NCBI RefSeq assembly: GCF_958298935.1
Contig: NC_084928.1
Coordinates: forward strand, 14,787,501 to 14,851,500
DNA length: 64,000 nucleotides
Direction: 5' to 3'
Source: Phragmites australis
Taxonomy: Eukaryota > Streptophyta > Magnoliopsida > Poales > Poaceae
Position numbers and translations under genes: made by a program. Below the pieces are notes generated by a model. That model was not told the origin of the DNA and searched no databases. It was given only the letters and a program-made list of their open reading frames with translations. This document shows, one piece after another, positions 49,145-61,470 of this stretch (position 1 is the first letter of the stretch; every line of letters begins with the position of its first letter).

Positions 49145-49888
49145 AAATAATTTATTTTATTCAAATTGAATTAAAAAGAGAATATCACATAAAATGATAA
49201 AAATGCATATAAATAGAGCATTACAAATGAACTTACTGTTTCATCAAATAACCTAGGATTGGAAATATTTTTATAAATTAGTACATCACATGAAAAGAAT
49301 ATTAGTGAATTTTTCTAGATTTTTGGGAATTTATTTGAGGCATTAAAAATTGCTAGAATTTATAAAGGTAGGCTTATTTAGAGAATTTTAATTAAATATT
49401 GGCTCATATTTTTTGGATCAAACTAATTAAAATAGGTTGCTATGAACTCTAGTTTTCTCATAAAAATATTTAGAATTTCTAAACTACTTTTATACTCCCG
49501 AATAAAATCAAAAATTAAATAAAAACATAAACACACGTGTACAATGACTGCTTGCTTTCTTCAGTACTTCCTGCCACCACCGCCTATGTGTATTCGGTAC
49601 TTGAGATGTCAAATGTGGCCTTATACACGTATTTAACACCTCAGGTATTGAATACGGTTCGTTTTTTACATCTAAGGTGCCGAATACAGTATACAATGCC
49701 ACATGCCATATTCAGCATCTTAGATGTCAAAAATTACCAGGTACACCCTTTTTCAGTGCCTCGCATATCGAAATCGGGTTTTTAGTAAACGAGATACCAA
49801 ACACATATACCAAATTTACAAATACATCAATATATTATCTATTTTGGTAAATACAGTACCATATATTATCTATTTTTGAATTTTTACA
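49145..49888 (-). repeat. Right arm of foldback MULE
   Basis: Inverted copy of 47780-48455. Both arms hold short degenerate internal repeats of a TTCAGCACCTTAGATGTCGAA type (about 47966 in the left arm). Confidence 0.85.
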
Positions 49889-49897
49889 TGTTTTTGC

Positions 49898-50828
49898 TTT
49901 TGACTCCAATGTTGGCAAATGTCCGTCCATACGTGTCTGAACTCTGAAGCGAAGAGGTTAACCAAAAGTAGCATTTCCAGATTGCAATGGCCGAACATAC
50001 CACCCGTGCCTAATGCTGCAATAATGCAATTAGGATATTGATCTTAGCAAACATAGAAGCCAAGTACTGATCTAAAATATAAGCAAGCTTCCGAGCTAAA
50101 ATATGAGGTAGCATTTCTTCTGAGCTGGTTACAACAATACTTTCCACAAAAAATGTGAAAGGCCATCTCGATCGATGGATTATCTTATTTTGTTACAAAT
50201 ACAAATAATAGCACTGGGTCAGTCTGATGGTTGATTTGGGCAGAGGGAGCCCAGAAAGCTGGTGCCAGTAGCATGAGTTCCATCACCAACTTAAAAATAT
50301 CAAACTAACCACCAGTTTGTCTCCGACCTGGTATTTACACATTCTGACATTCATAACTGCACGAGCACTCCAAATTTACATAATAATAAACAACGCAGGA
50401 GGAGATTTCATAGGTCACATCTACCGCCGTCTTTGTCTAATCGGGAAGAACACCGCCAAAAACACCACAGCAAGGGTAGGTGGATGTCACCATCATCATT
50501 AGTAAGCAGAAAGGTGATCAAAATGCAAGGGTCTGCTTGGTCGTATTGGACTAATTCACAAAAGGTGGAGAGTGACTCAAATCGCTCCTCCAAAAGCAAC
50601 AAAAGATGCGAATTCCGTCCACTGTACAGAAGGAAAAGGAGAAACGGCATGCAAAAACTTCTGAAACATTCAAATATTTTTGCCTTTTTGTCACTGCTTC
50701 ATCTCTTTTTTTTTTTCATTTTGGGCACGGTCTTACCCAGTTGCTTGGAGTGTCGGTGCTTTTGTGCCAGCTGCAACAAGCCTTTGGTTTAAGTTTGCTA
50801 TCCTAACTCTGGATGATGGCCATATGCT
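49898..50828 (-). other. Spacer and 3'UTR of the CONSTANS-like gene
   Basis: No protein-coding feature seen. The part nearest 50828 is expected to be 3'UTR of the minus-strand gene; the rest is AT-rich spacer. Confidence 0.45.
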
Positions 50829-52660
50829 TCAGTAACTCCTTGTTTCACAGAGTGGATCGTAGTCATATGCTTCACCGGCCTTAACAAACCGTCCTTTGAC
50901 CCTCTTTCTCACATCTGCCCTAGCCTTGCGAGAAGCATACCTGATCTTCTTGTCGAATCTGTCAGAACAAACAGTTTATGAAACATAATCAGTGAGCTAA
51001 CAAAAAGAAAAGCAGAAGATATGAGCAGGTAAGCCAGCAAATGTGAGATATAGGCCAGTAGCATGTCAGGAACATTAACACGTCAGCATTGGCAGTCTGA
51101 CGAAACAAAAGAATAGGTTAGGAATATAGCTACTTAAGAGCCTAACCACCTAGAACTTTGTATGTTATGATTAGGATAAAACTAGGAAAACTAAAAAATA
51201 CAAATTGTGAGTTTAGCAAATATTATTGAATAGTTAAAAATCAGTTTAATTATTAAAAATTAGAAACCAGTTTAGTAAAAGGAAACACAAGGGTTCCTTT
51301 GGTAAAAAAATAAAAAACAGTTTAATAAACAATGTTGTCACTAACGCTATCCTATCCAAAGAACTTAAAACCTGTATTTCTTGACCAACTACATCTTTTT
51401 GCTAAATCAAGTAAGAAACCTCATCTAAATGACCACTTACGGTGTTATAAAGTATTTAAAATGCTGATAGTGCTATAAAGTTTAGCAACCAAAATTCTTT
51501 GCTGAGTTCTCCTATCGTACAAATCAGTACAATGTTACAAGTGAAAGTGCAGAAAAGATTTATATGAAATGTACTTACTTTCTTCTCTTCTTCTTTTCCT
51601 TGTATCGTGTGATAGCACTGTCTCTACTAGCTCCAGCAAATGAGCCCTCAGGCCCAGGAGGATGCCAAGGAGGCTCACCCATAAGGAACAATGATACCAC
51701 ACAATCTTGATGATCTCCAGCACTGCTCTCACCAGTCAAACCGGAAAAGGAAAGAGATAGACTGGACCTAGCCTGCCTCACAGGGATACAAACACTGGAA
51801 TCACCTTTCACTCCTGGATTCGACATCCCAGAGTCAGCAGATACTGCATTGCTATTGGCTGGCTGCATCAGCTTGGGCTGTGGAAAAAAGCATGAGACAT
51901 GAACCCTATAATAACCATATGATGAAACACAAACAATGAAAGTCTAATTAACTCCAAACACAACTAAGTATGGAAAAACTTCTGAACAAATGGACCATGG
52001 GATCGGCTGACAACAATTGAATGCTCATTGATTAGAATCTACAAACCTAGTTCCAATTACTTCTTGAACACAACCACATAAACTAGTTATTAAAATGGCA
52101 AACAGTCAGAAAGGAGGAAAGAAGTTTATTCAACTGAATTGAGACAGGCTCGTCATCCAACACACGAACAGAAAGAAAAAGTTCCTACCTTTTTACACTT
52201 CAGAATGTGTGCCTGTTCTCAACAGTTTATCAATATATATTCCCAGGAATATATTTGATACTCCCGGGAGGATGTACTCCTACATACGTATCTCATTATA
52301 TAAGAAGTATCTCGTGTGATAAATGAAATATACATAGAGCATGTAAGTATATAAGATCATCCAAGTGGTATGTACTGTTTTCTAGTGGTTTGCACATATT
52401 TTTTTGAGTGTATTACATTTTATGTACAAATACAAAGGTATTATTAAAATCTAATAAAATTGATGGACTCCTTTTCTATTTTTTCATGTAATTCACATTA
52501 GAGTATCTTAGAATAAATATATAAGTATACTCATAGTGACAAAGGAGTATATCAAGTTCATAATAGGGAGTATGTACTCCCCGAAGTACAGACTAGTTTT
52601 CTATATATATATGTATGTATGTATGTATATATATATGTGTGTATGTATGTGTGTGTATGT

Positions 52661-52691
<31 letters not shown>

Positions 52692-55600
52692 CGTAGTTAC
52701 TATTTATACCGTGCACATCCCTGTTACAATCCGAAAAAACTATGAGTTACACTTGTTAGGTAGATTAGTTACAACCACACGTCCAAAAGTACATAATTAT
52801 AACCCCAGATTGGCCTGCGCACTGTGAGAAAGTATGCATGCATACATGTAGGGAATCTTTTGTTGATTTTAATCGTTAAAATGCAACATCTCTAAAACCA
52901 CATATTCGATTTCGATCCGTTTGAAGCATATTGTTGGAAAAAAATATGCTTAACAAAATGAGATCCATGAAGACTATATTTTGATAAAGTTTTAGGATTG
53001 TAACGGAGTTACATCCATATAAATCACCCAATTGCGCTTTGTGTTATACTGTAATTACAACTTGGGTTGTTAGTTGTAATTCAGAAATAGCAAAGTTACA
53101 ATATGCTGAATAATATAATTACAATATATTAGACACTAGTTACGACAACATAGTTACAATATGGTAGATACTCTAATTATGAGAATGCATTGTCGAGTGA
53201 GTACTAGTTACAATATAGTAGATACTCTAATTACAACATGCTAGACAATCTAATTATGACATGCATTGTTGAGTGTGGACTAGTTACAATATGATAGACA
53301 CTCTATTTAAAACATGCTAAACAATATAGTTACAACATTGCCGATTGCAACATGGTCACAATTAGTTACCATCGATCAGCCTGGACAGGTAAGTTGCAAT
53401 CTCGCTATGTATATAATTTTAACAGCTCTATGCCTATAGTTGCAACAGATAGTTACAATCACTCTATACTCCGCTACTCACGAGGTGGGAACATGATTAG
53501 TCATCTAGTGGGCCTGCAGGGTAGTGGGATGGTGGGATTCCTTTGACCATGCATGGGTGGTGGGAGTTGGCTCATCGGGTGTTGTTGGTTGACAACAGGT
53601 GCATATGCGCAGCTCACACAACCAGTGTGCAGACCCACAAAATGGATATACAGTGTATGTGTGTGTATATATAATATTTAGAACTGCGAACTCTAGCTAA
53701 AATTATGACTACAATTGTATAAAAGGTCAGTCTGAAAGATATGAGTTGCAATGACAAATAACCTACCAGTCTTTTCATTTAGTACCTTGAGGACAAAATA
53801 TAATTGCAGCTTTTCTCAAATAGGAAAACCATGACTCGCATTAAGGCCTTACATTGAATTTTGATGTGGTAACATGAAATTGAACATCTTATAAATTAGG
53901 CAGCAAGGGAGGATTACGGAATTGAATAAAGTAAGTTGAGTGGATAGAGAACATTGAAGTTATGAGAACGTCTGCACATGAATGTGAACAAGTCTAAAGG
54001 ATTAAGAAAACAAGCTATTGTTAGCAAACTGCAAACCTCATCAGCATTCCCAGCAAGCGCTTCCTTCATTTCAAAGTAGCTGTCAATTCCAGCGTCATCA
54101 AAGAGTTGCTCTGTTTGAATATGAGAGGTGCCAAATAGTTCTTCATAATTTTCAAAAGCCAGGTCAACATCATCCACACAAAAATCTTCATATATGCTGT
54201 CTTTGCTGAACATATCTTTGTCTGGCGTATAGGGCACCTGAACAAGGAAACCCTAAGAACACATTAGTGGCATATTGATATTTGAAAAAGCACGGCATGG
54301 AAAGAAAAAAAGGGCAAAATTTTTCACATGCCGTACAGAGAAAGGAACATATGAGATGATCAAATAAATCCTTTCTTTGTACAGCATCTGTGAATTTCCC
54401 AATTTTTTCCCACTGCCAAAAGAAGGCAAAGGGCATAGATAATATAAAAATTGTCCAGTGTAGGAATTACTTAGGTGTGTTCAGGTAACATAAATTAGCA
54501 CCTGATCTACATTCATTTGCGGATACCACACAATGAAAGTAATAAGAAGATTGATACTGTGCTCAATTTTTCAAAAGGAATGATGACCCAAAAAGGAAAA
54601 AAGAATGGCACTAAATTTACTTGGTGCAAGGAAAATCATATGTGAGTTATCGAAATATGCATTAAGTTACAGAACACTTGTACACAAGCATATTGACATA
54701 AGAGCACAAGTACCAGAGTTCTTCATTAGGCTAACCTTCTCAGTGAGCATATCATTCCCATGAGACCATGACTCATTTGTGTAATATACACATTTTTTCT
54801 ATCATAAAACATGTGTTATCATTCATTTTACATCTATCCATATATGATTGAAGTACATTCGTTTTTTGTCATCTTAGACAGATCGGGATATGCAATTATG
54901 TTCAGCAACATCCGTTTCCCTATTTATTGTATTATCATGCATCATACAATACATTCATAAGCTTTTTGGTACTTGTTATTCATAATTTATTGTTTTATAT
55001 TATTGTTTGTTAAGTACATTCACATGAAAATGCATGCAGACAACAGATCGTACAAAATGGAATAAAATTATGACATATACTAGTTCAAGCAAATGATAAA
55101 TCATCAACTGTATGGAGGAAAGCTGTTGGTTATCTTACATCCATGGCATATGTGAGTAGAATATGCAGCAGCAGAGGTGAATAACTTAATTCTATGTAAG
55201 AGGGATGAGGGATATGTTAAAGCCTTAAAGCACCTTAGGTGTTGAAGAATCCATGGATCCAGCTGTCTGATCAGTAGCAAGTGGAAGCAGGTTCACACCA
55301 GCTCCTGAAGATGAACCTACCAGAGACTTAGGCCTGTCACAAGTATCAAGATCACTCATAAGTGTTGCACTAGCTATATCTAACAAACTATTGTCCCCTG
55401 CAGCATTGCCTTGATTACTGATACCACTGTCGCTGATGCTCATCAGGCTTATTCCCTGCTCACAGTTCGGCACAGGAGCTACATTAGGAATATCCGAAAT
55501 GAACGACCAGATTCTTGAAAGTTCTGCAGATGACGGGCACCCTGAGTAGCAATTTATAGTCTGCCTTTTGTGTCCAGCAGCTGAGGATCCAGCACTATGG

Positions 55601-55824
55601 CCATTCCAGTCACAATTTTGGCAAAGTGAGGCATTTTCTACTAGACAGCGGACCATGGCAGGCTGGGAAGCACACCGATCACACAGAAGGGTCCTTGTAT
55701 GGCGCCGAGAAAGAGCATTAGCTGAATGCACATTACGATCACATGATAAGCACAAGGATGCTGCATCTGATCGGCAGTAAACCATGGACCTCTGCTCCCC
55801 GCAGAAATCACAGAGAGCGCCCAT
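50829..55824 (-). CDS. CONSTANS-like B-box and CCT domain protein (COL9/COL10-like)
   Basis: Four coding exons on the minus strand: 55824-55234, 54237-54037, 51877-51579, 50958-50829, with in-frame GT-AG junctions (phases 0, 0, 2). Total 1221 nt, 406 aa. The start is the first [14 protein letters not shown] (the open frame upstream has only TTG). Domains: B-box 1 at about 5-42 ([13 protein letters not shown] ... [15 protein letters not shown]); B-box 2-like finger at about 47-85 ([13 protein letters not shown] ... CQNCDWNGH), followed by the [14 protein letters not shown] block seen in the COL9/10 group; acidic middle region (exon 2); C-terminal CCT domain at about 345-400 ([20 protein letters not shown] ... 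VKGRFVKAG). Proteins of this family are nuclear transcription regulators in light and flowering-time pathways. Intron 2 (54036-51878) is large and repeat-rich. No damage seen. Confidence 0.93.
52602..52690. repeat. Compound (AT)n/(GTAT)n/(GT)n microsatellite in COL intron
   Basis: Runs of TATATA, GTATGTAT and GTGTGTGT follow each other from 52602 to 52690, within intron 2 of the CONSTANS-like gene. Confidence 0.93.
53040..53470. repeat. Degenerate tandem repeat array in COL intron 2
   Basis: The phrase (A/G)TTACAATATGNTAGA(C/T)ACTCTAATTA recurs at least five times with variation (about 53095, 53150, 53208, 53280, 53320), alternating with AACATGCTA(A/G)ACAAT. Unit spacing is irregular, 30-70 bp. 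No coding or transposon signature recognised. Confidence 0.6.
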
Positions 55825-55929
55825 GACCTTTGCTATCGGCAAACTTCAAACCAACTTTAGAAGCAGTTATGTTTGTCGCCAACAAACTTTTCTTCACAGC
55901 GTTTCCAGATAAATCAAGTTTACAAGAAC
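55825..55929 (-). other. 5'UTR part of COL coding exon 1
   Basis: A 3' splice site ACTGCACAG|GTTCTTG on the minus strand ends at 55930, placing 105 bp of leader before the ATG at 55824. This implies an upstream noncoding exon. Confidence 0.6.
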
Positions 55930-57936
55930 CTGTGCAGTATTGATAAGCAATTGTTAAAAAGAGTGATACTAAATCAATAACCATTTGGACTCTTTGCGTC
56001 AGTAAGAATATTACTGGAAGCATTTTTATTTCATGAATTAGTACCCCATACATTTAATGGTGTGTGCATGGCAGTATGATGATGAGGCAATGACAGAAAT
56101 ATTGCTACTTGCGGTTACTATGACAAAGGCATCCACCCACACAGCAGGTCACTTTTTCAATTCAATCCAAGAGAAATGTTCAAAACAAGAAGCTACAAGC
56201 ATGTGCACCCATCAACGTCTTACATCACCGACTAGTAATATAAAATCAGTACTTCCTAATTAGGACATATTACTTCCATCTACATTAAGACAATTCTAGG
56301 TTTCACTGGACTCATTCAATCCGTGGACTCTGCCCCAATTTGCCGACCAACGCATAAAGAACTACAAATCCCACTACAAAAGTACAGGCAACTACTCTTG
56401 GAATCTTCTGTCTCGTCACATATTATAACTCCAGCTCCCCACTCATTGCTTGCAAGAATACAAGTATATATTCCGCGAGGTCACTAGGTAATGCGATTCC
56501 TAGAGGAGATAATGTGCAAGAAATGGAAGCCAACCATCACAAGACACCAAAATAACTACATTTAGAGTCAACCAAAATAACTACATTTAATTAAAAAAAA
56601 CTATTCTATGAAATCTCAACTTTTCCGAACAACTAAGGACAGCACGCACAACACTAATATAGTAGGGAGGAAAGTAATACTCCCTCCTTTCAAGAATACA
56701 AGACTCCGTTCAAGAATACAAGACGTATTTTATTTTAGCTCGGTCTTCAAATTAGACTTTGACCATTATTTTCTCACAAAATATATAGTTTATAACTACA
56801 AAACTAATACATATGAATCTAGTTATAAAATTTTTATACACTAAACATACTTATAATTTTGATCAAAATATATAAATATATATTTTTATACACTAATTGT
56901 TGATCAAAATATATATAATTGACTTTTTTAAAAACAAAATACGTCTTGAACGGAGGGAATATGAAACAGGAATGATTGGAATGATGTAATAAGCAAACAT
57001 AGACCACCTAACGCTGATTTTATTGAAGGAAAACTATTCTGAATAAGCAGAAGGTTACTTTTCACGAAAAATAATATAAAATGGTTGCTTGGTAGCATCG
57101 GACAGCCAGATGGGGAGAAGAAAAAGGAAAAAACAATGAAAAAAATGTCAGTCATGAACTTACGTGTGCAAACCAAGTTATAAAGAAGCTTACTTTATTT
57201 GGAAATTCTGCTTTAATGATAGAATCAAATATCTTGGGGAAGCGTGCTCATATGCATGAAACAAATACAGGTATGAACCTTTTTAAAGTGCTATCTTCCA
57301 TCGTTTTTTCACGTAAGCACGTTATGGGAGGATATAGCTATTAAAAAAATACTGCAGATTTCGACAACTCATAGAAGCAAGACAAAAAAAAATATTATTA
57401 AAAACCGTGAAATTTAAGGTGCAAAAATGATCTCGTATTGAACATTGAAGAATCAGCCCAAGCCGGAAGCAAAAACATAATAACAATTTTAGTTTAGAAA
57501 AAAAACAGCAAAACAAAAACTGTTTTCTTACAGTATTCAAGCTTTTCGTCAACTGAACTGAAACAAGAACACAGTGCTCACACGTATTCAGCAGAAATCA
57601 TTTTACACATGGCACTCCTGAAAACCGAGGATTTGGGGAACATCCGGAAAAAGTCATACCACCCAAAACCGAGCAAGCCACACAAGCAACGCAGCAAGAG
57701 AAGGCGAACATGAGCCGGACAACGAAAATCCGATCCCCTGCTAAAAAACCGAAGCAGAGCCCAAATCAAAACACCCGGAGCCAGAGCCACCGTATCCTGA
57801 CGAAGAGGCCCTCCCAAACTCGATCCACATCCAAAACCCCAACAAGGCAGCAACCAACCAACCGCAAAGGTGCAAAATTCATCGGGCACGCCGCCCAAAC
57901 AGAAACAGCGCAGGAAGGGAGAGGAAGAATCACGCA
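55930..57936 (-). other. Probable 5'UTR intron of the COL gene
   Basis: AT-rich DNA without a supported gene, bounded by the inferred donor and acceptor. It contains a Stowaway-like MITE at 56680-56959. Confidence 0.5.
56680..56959. mobile_element. Stowaway-like MITE
   Basis: Ends CTCCCTCCTTTCAAG and CTTGAACGGAGGGAA are inverted repeats of the classic CTCCCTCCGTTC type, flanked by TA dinucleotides (56678-56679, 56960-56961). About 280 bp, AT-rich, no ORF. A 14-bp unit TTCAAGAATACAAG is tandemly duplicated near the left end. Confidence 0.85.
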
Positions 57937-57937
57937 C

Positions 57938-58120
57938 CGGAGGCAAGCGAAACCGCGGCGGCTCCTCAGATCCGCCGGCGCGACGGCCCCGGAGCGGCCG
58001 GCTCGGCAACCCCTGAACCCTGGGCCCGACCACAAATCCAGGAGCTCCTAGAAAGGGATCAGAACCCTAATAAAAGTAGTTTTTAGAGAGATTGAGAGGG
58101 GCGGAACGCAGAAACGAGAG
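57938..58120 (-). promoter_or_regulatory. Probable first (noncoding) exon and start region of the COL gene
   Basis: On the minus strand a GC-rich stretch with a leader-like AATCTCTCTAAAAACTAC and CTTGCCTCCG|GTGCGTG has a plausible splice donor at 57937. Splicing to 55929 would remove about 2.0 kb. The upstream part (58120-58330) is GA/CT-rich. The transcription start is not determined. Confidence 0.5.
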
Positions 58121-58330
58121 AGGTGCAGATGCAGCACGAGAGAGAGAGGATGGGAAGGGAAGCGGCGAGCGACAGTGGTAGCGTAGAGTAGGCGCGAGAG
58201 AGAAGAGCAGGGGATGAGGTGGCGGGGCCCACAAAAAGGAAAAAGGGCGGCTCGCTTTTCTGCGCTTTTCAGGGGCAGGAGCGTCATTTCAAGACCGGAT
58301 AAGGGGGAGAGTGCGCGAGGGAGGAGGGCA

Positions 58331-58655
58331 GGCACGTGTGCAGCCTCCAGGTCGTGTCGTCACGTCTCGGAAACCGCGGCCTCCTTCACTCCGTCACCTC
58401 CACCGGTCACTGACAGCTTGGCCTGACAGGCGTAGACCCACATGTCGGTGGAAACTGTAGGGTCAAAACTGGTGACAGTGCGTTCGAGTGGCGTCACTGT
58501 TGCCCTAAAAGTTGAGGGACGCACACTGCGCCTGCCATTTGACTTGTCCGTCCGCACAGGCGCAGCGGTGTACACTTGGCTGGGTCGCAGGATAGTGGGC
58601 CCGTGTGTTCTGACGAAACAGTGGCATCCCACGCCCTGCCCATTTTGGTGCGCTG
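58331..58655. other. GC-richer intergenic DNA upstream of the COL gene
   Basis: Both strands have open frames but none resembles a known protein. Likely promoter-proximal DNA. Confidence 0.35.
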
Positions 58656-59226
58656 GTTATACGGATCGAAACGGATTGAATACTTATGAATCGAATTTGG
58701 ATAGTATGATTTTTTATATTTTAATATAAATGTGAATATAGATTTGAATATTTTTGAATACGAATTGGACAGTTTGAATACGAATCCGTATTCGGATATC
58801 TATTCGAACTTCGAAATTCAGGTCGGAAATTTAAATTTTTGAAAAAATTGACTGAAATTTGATAAAATTCGACTGAAATTTGTTCTAATTTGATTGGGCC
58901 GGAATTTTAGAATTTTTTTTTTCAAAATTCATGTTGGAAATTTAAATTTTTGATCAAATTTAACTGAAATTTGTTCCAATTTGATTGGGTTGGAATTTCG
59001 TTCATATCTGAAATTTCTAAAACTTTAGCAAAATTTGGTTCCCTGGTTGACGGATACGGATACGAATTCGGATATCCACATTTGAATCCGAATCTCGAAA
59101 ACAAATTCGGATATATCCATTTTAGTATCCATTTCAGAAACGAATACGGATACGGATATCCATATTCGTATTTTAACAGATACGAAATCGGATAATTCGA
59201 ATTTTCTGCCATCCATTTCCACCCCT
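58655..59226. repeat. Non-autonomous DNA-transposon-like repeat rich in CGGATA(C/T) motifs
   Basis: CGGATACGGATA, GAATTCGGATAT and related motifs in both orientations cluster at both ends (58660-58815 and 59050-59200). A segment AAATTTAAATTTTTGA...CTGAAATTTGTTC is present twice (58827-58905; 58937-58998). The right end CCATTTCCACCCCTA is the inverse of the TAGGGGTGG start found on many plant hAT elements. The left end is unclear. Confidence 0.55.
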
Positions 59227-60490
59227 ACTGATCGAGTTGGGCTCCCATCAGCTGGCTTTATTGGCTCCCGTTGGAGCTAGCGCTCGCTATAGGCTGCAAA
59301 TGGGATACTGCGTCAGAAAAAAATAGATATTATTGTAAAAATTGTTTATATTGAAAAATATTATTAAATATGAGGATGATGTAGGGATATTGATAGTATT
59401 TTTTTAACTAAGTTGTATGATTCGGTTTTGGTTTTTAATTTGAATTAAAAGGATGCTTAAAGTGGTGCATAGTTATTAGTCTTTTTTAAGCATGAAATTG
59501 GGTAAAGTCGGTTTATTACCTCTTGATCGATTCAAGTTGTAAATCAATTTTCTCAACGGAATTGAGAAATTACTTACGTTTGTTTGATGTCTTCTTACGA
59601 AGAATAGATAAAAAAAAAATTGATTGATACGAGTTTTGATATTACGAGACATATAACTGGGGATGCTTTGTTTTACCTGATTTTTTTTTCAATATAAAAT
59701 GGAAAAAACAAAGATTTTTAATAGTCGTCATGTGTATTTGATCGTGTGATCTTGTCAATCTTCTCCTCAATTCATCTAGCGTATAATTGCAGTGGTAATA
59801 ATTCGACCACGTGCTAGAAGGAAGAACAGTACTTCGCGTGCAGTTTCGGCACCATGTTTATCTATCCACAGGAAACTGAGATATCAACCCAGCTTGGTAG
59901 CGTGAGCAGATAAGTCTGCTGCAAGTAGCATCGATCTATCATGGATAGAGCGTGTCCTGAGATCTAGCTGGAGCGTGTCCCTTTCCAATTGCTAAAGGCC
60001 GTCACTGTAGACGTGGACAGGGAAAGGAAGGAGCCTTTTGCTGGTACTTTTCTTTTTAAGTATTATTATTATTATTGCGTTAAGCAAGCGAAGCTCGTAT
60101 TATGATTTCTTTAAAAACAATTATTTCATGATCTTAAATGAGTTTTGGGAACTCGTGCACGGACCACCATGTGCGCCCACCTTTTATTGACAAAACTCAT
60201 TGGATAAGTCAACCGCCAAACAGTGCAAGTCGGATTCACATGGAAAGCGATGGCTCGACTCGTTCTGAATAAAATAAAAGTTGTTCTAGGGACTTTGACT
60301 AGATGAAATATGTGGAAAAGTAAAGTGATGCAATAACTTGTAAAAGGTTATCTTTTCTTTAGCATAAAAGGAGTAAATTAAGCACATATAATTTGTTAAA
60401 AAAATTTAAAAAAGTGCTTCATCGCATAGAATTTGTTCTTTAATAGGCATACATTAAAATTAACATGAATAAAAAGAAAAAGTTACCATA
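59227..60490. other. AT-rich intergenic DNA
   Basis: No gene or clear repeat boundary seen. Several poly-A/T runs (for example 59609, 59680) and a short ATT run at 60061-60075. Confidence 0.4.
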
Positions 60491-60492
60491 TA

Positions 60493-60752
60493 CTTCCTCC
60501 GTTTTTCAATATTTATCACTTTTAATCGAACACGTATACCAAGACATACTAAGGGTAGTACCAATTTTAAATGGTAAATGATAAAAATGCCATTAGAAAC
60601 TAATTCAAATATTATAGAATATACCGTAAATAGGTGGATAAAAGATATTCTGTATGAATAAAATTGAAAATTACACTAAAAAATATGAAGTAATAAATAT
60701 TTTAAAATAAATAAAATAATAAAAATGACAAGTATTAAAAAATGGGACGAAG
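60493..60752. mobile_element. Stowaway-like MITE
   Basis: Ends CTTCCTCCGTTTTTCAATA and TATTAAAAAATGGGACGAAG are imperfect inverted repeats flanked by TA (60491-60492, 60753-60754). About 260 bp, AT-rich, no ORF. Confidence 0.78.
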
Positions 60753-60754
60753 TA

Positions 60755-61470
60755 CACAAAAGTACCCTGACTTTCTAGAGGAAAGTGGCAGTACTATTCG
60801 GGTGCAGGGAGAGGTTTTGTCCTCTCGCTGGTCATCTGTAAAGTACCATACGAACTCAAATTATGAATTCTCCATTAATTATAATTCTCATTTGGAATGT
60901 ACTGTTTTGATTTGTTAATAAAAGAAAATGTACTGTTTTGATTTGTTAATAAAGAAAAATAAAACAATTTATCTACTGCCTAAATCCAAAAGGAAAAAAA
61001 GTTCGGCCGAAGAAAGTGGCGGTGAAACCTAGAAAGGACAAATGGACACACACCGAATTCCAGATCCTGCTGGGATTCATCAACACACGTGAAGCACGTT
61101 TGTGGGCGACGTGGGCAAATTCAAGACCACGCAGGCCACTCCCTGATTGGCTCCGCTTCCTAACCACTGGGCCCCGCCGTATTCATGCTGTTCATTGACC
61201 GTTCGTCTGCTGAATTTTCACCGCGCATTCTCAGTGCGGGAGAAATTATCTCGAAATTGCTCTCTTGAGAAAGATGTTTTAGACATATAAATGCAGCTTT
61301 TGTTTTCCTTACCATACAGATTAACTATCCTCCACACGAAAAAGAGGCTACCGCACATTGCAAATTAGAACAAAACACGTGCTTAATCAGTAACTAGGGA
61401 CTAGCCGGCGAGATTTTGATAAATGTGAAATATTTTTTAGGAAAAATTGTGAAAATCTACTTGCATGTCA
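60755..61470. other. Intergenic DNA
   Basis: A tandem pair of AAATGTACTGTTTTGATTTG-like units lies at about 60894-60955. Overlapping short frames at 60973-61198 have no known homolog. Confidence 0.4.

Larger units (their letters stand above)
47780..49888. mobile_element. Foldback-type non-autonomous MULE with arms of about 0.7 kb
   Basis: A perfect 9-bp direct repeat TGTTTTTGC (47771-47779; 49889-49897) brackets the element, the length expected for Mutator-type transposition. Long inverted repeats span about 47780-48455 and 49145-49888. For example, AATTCAATTTGAATAAAA near 48436 matches TTTTATTCAAATTGAATT near 49155 in inverse, and ACACGTGTG near 48070 matches CACACGTGT near 49530. Extreme ends CGCCAAAATCCAAAAATAGA and TGTAAAAATTCAAAAATAGA are similar. 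The central roughly 690 bp is unique, AT-rich and without a credible ORF, so a transposase would be needed from elsewhere. Confidence 0.85.

Noticed and set aside
52602..53470. CRISPR-like array in the COL intron
   Set aside because: Repeats are degenerate with irregular spacing in a plant intron; a microsatellite and decayed tandem repeat explain it.
55825..55842. Six extra N-terminal residues for the COL protein
   Set aside because: The upstream codon is TTG, not ATG; the first ATG is at 55824.
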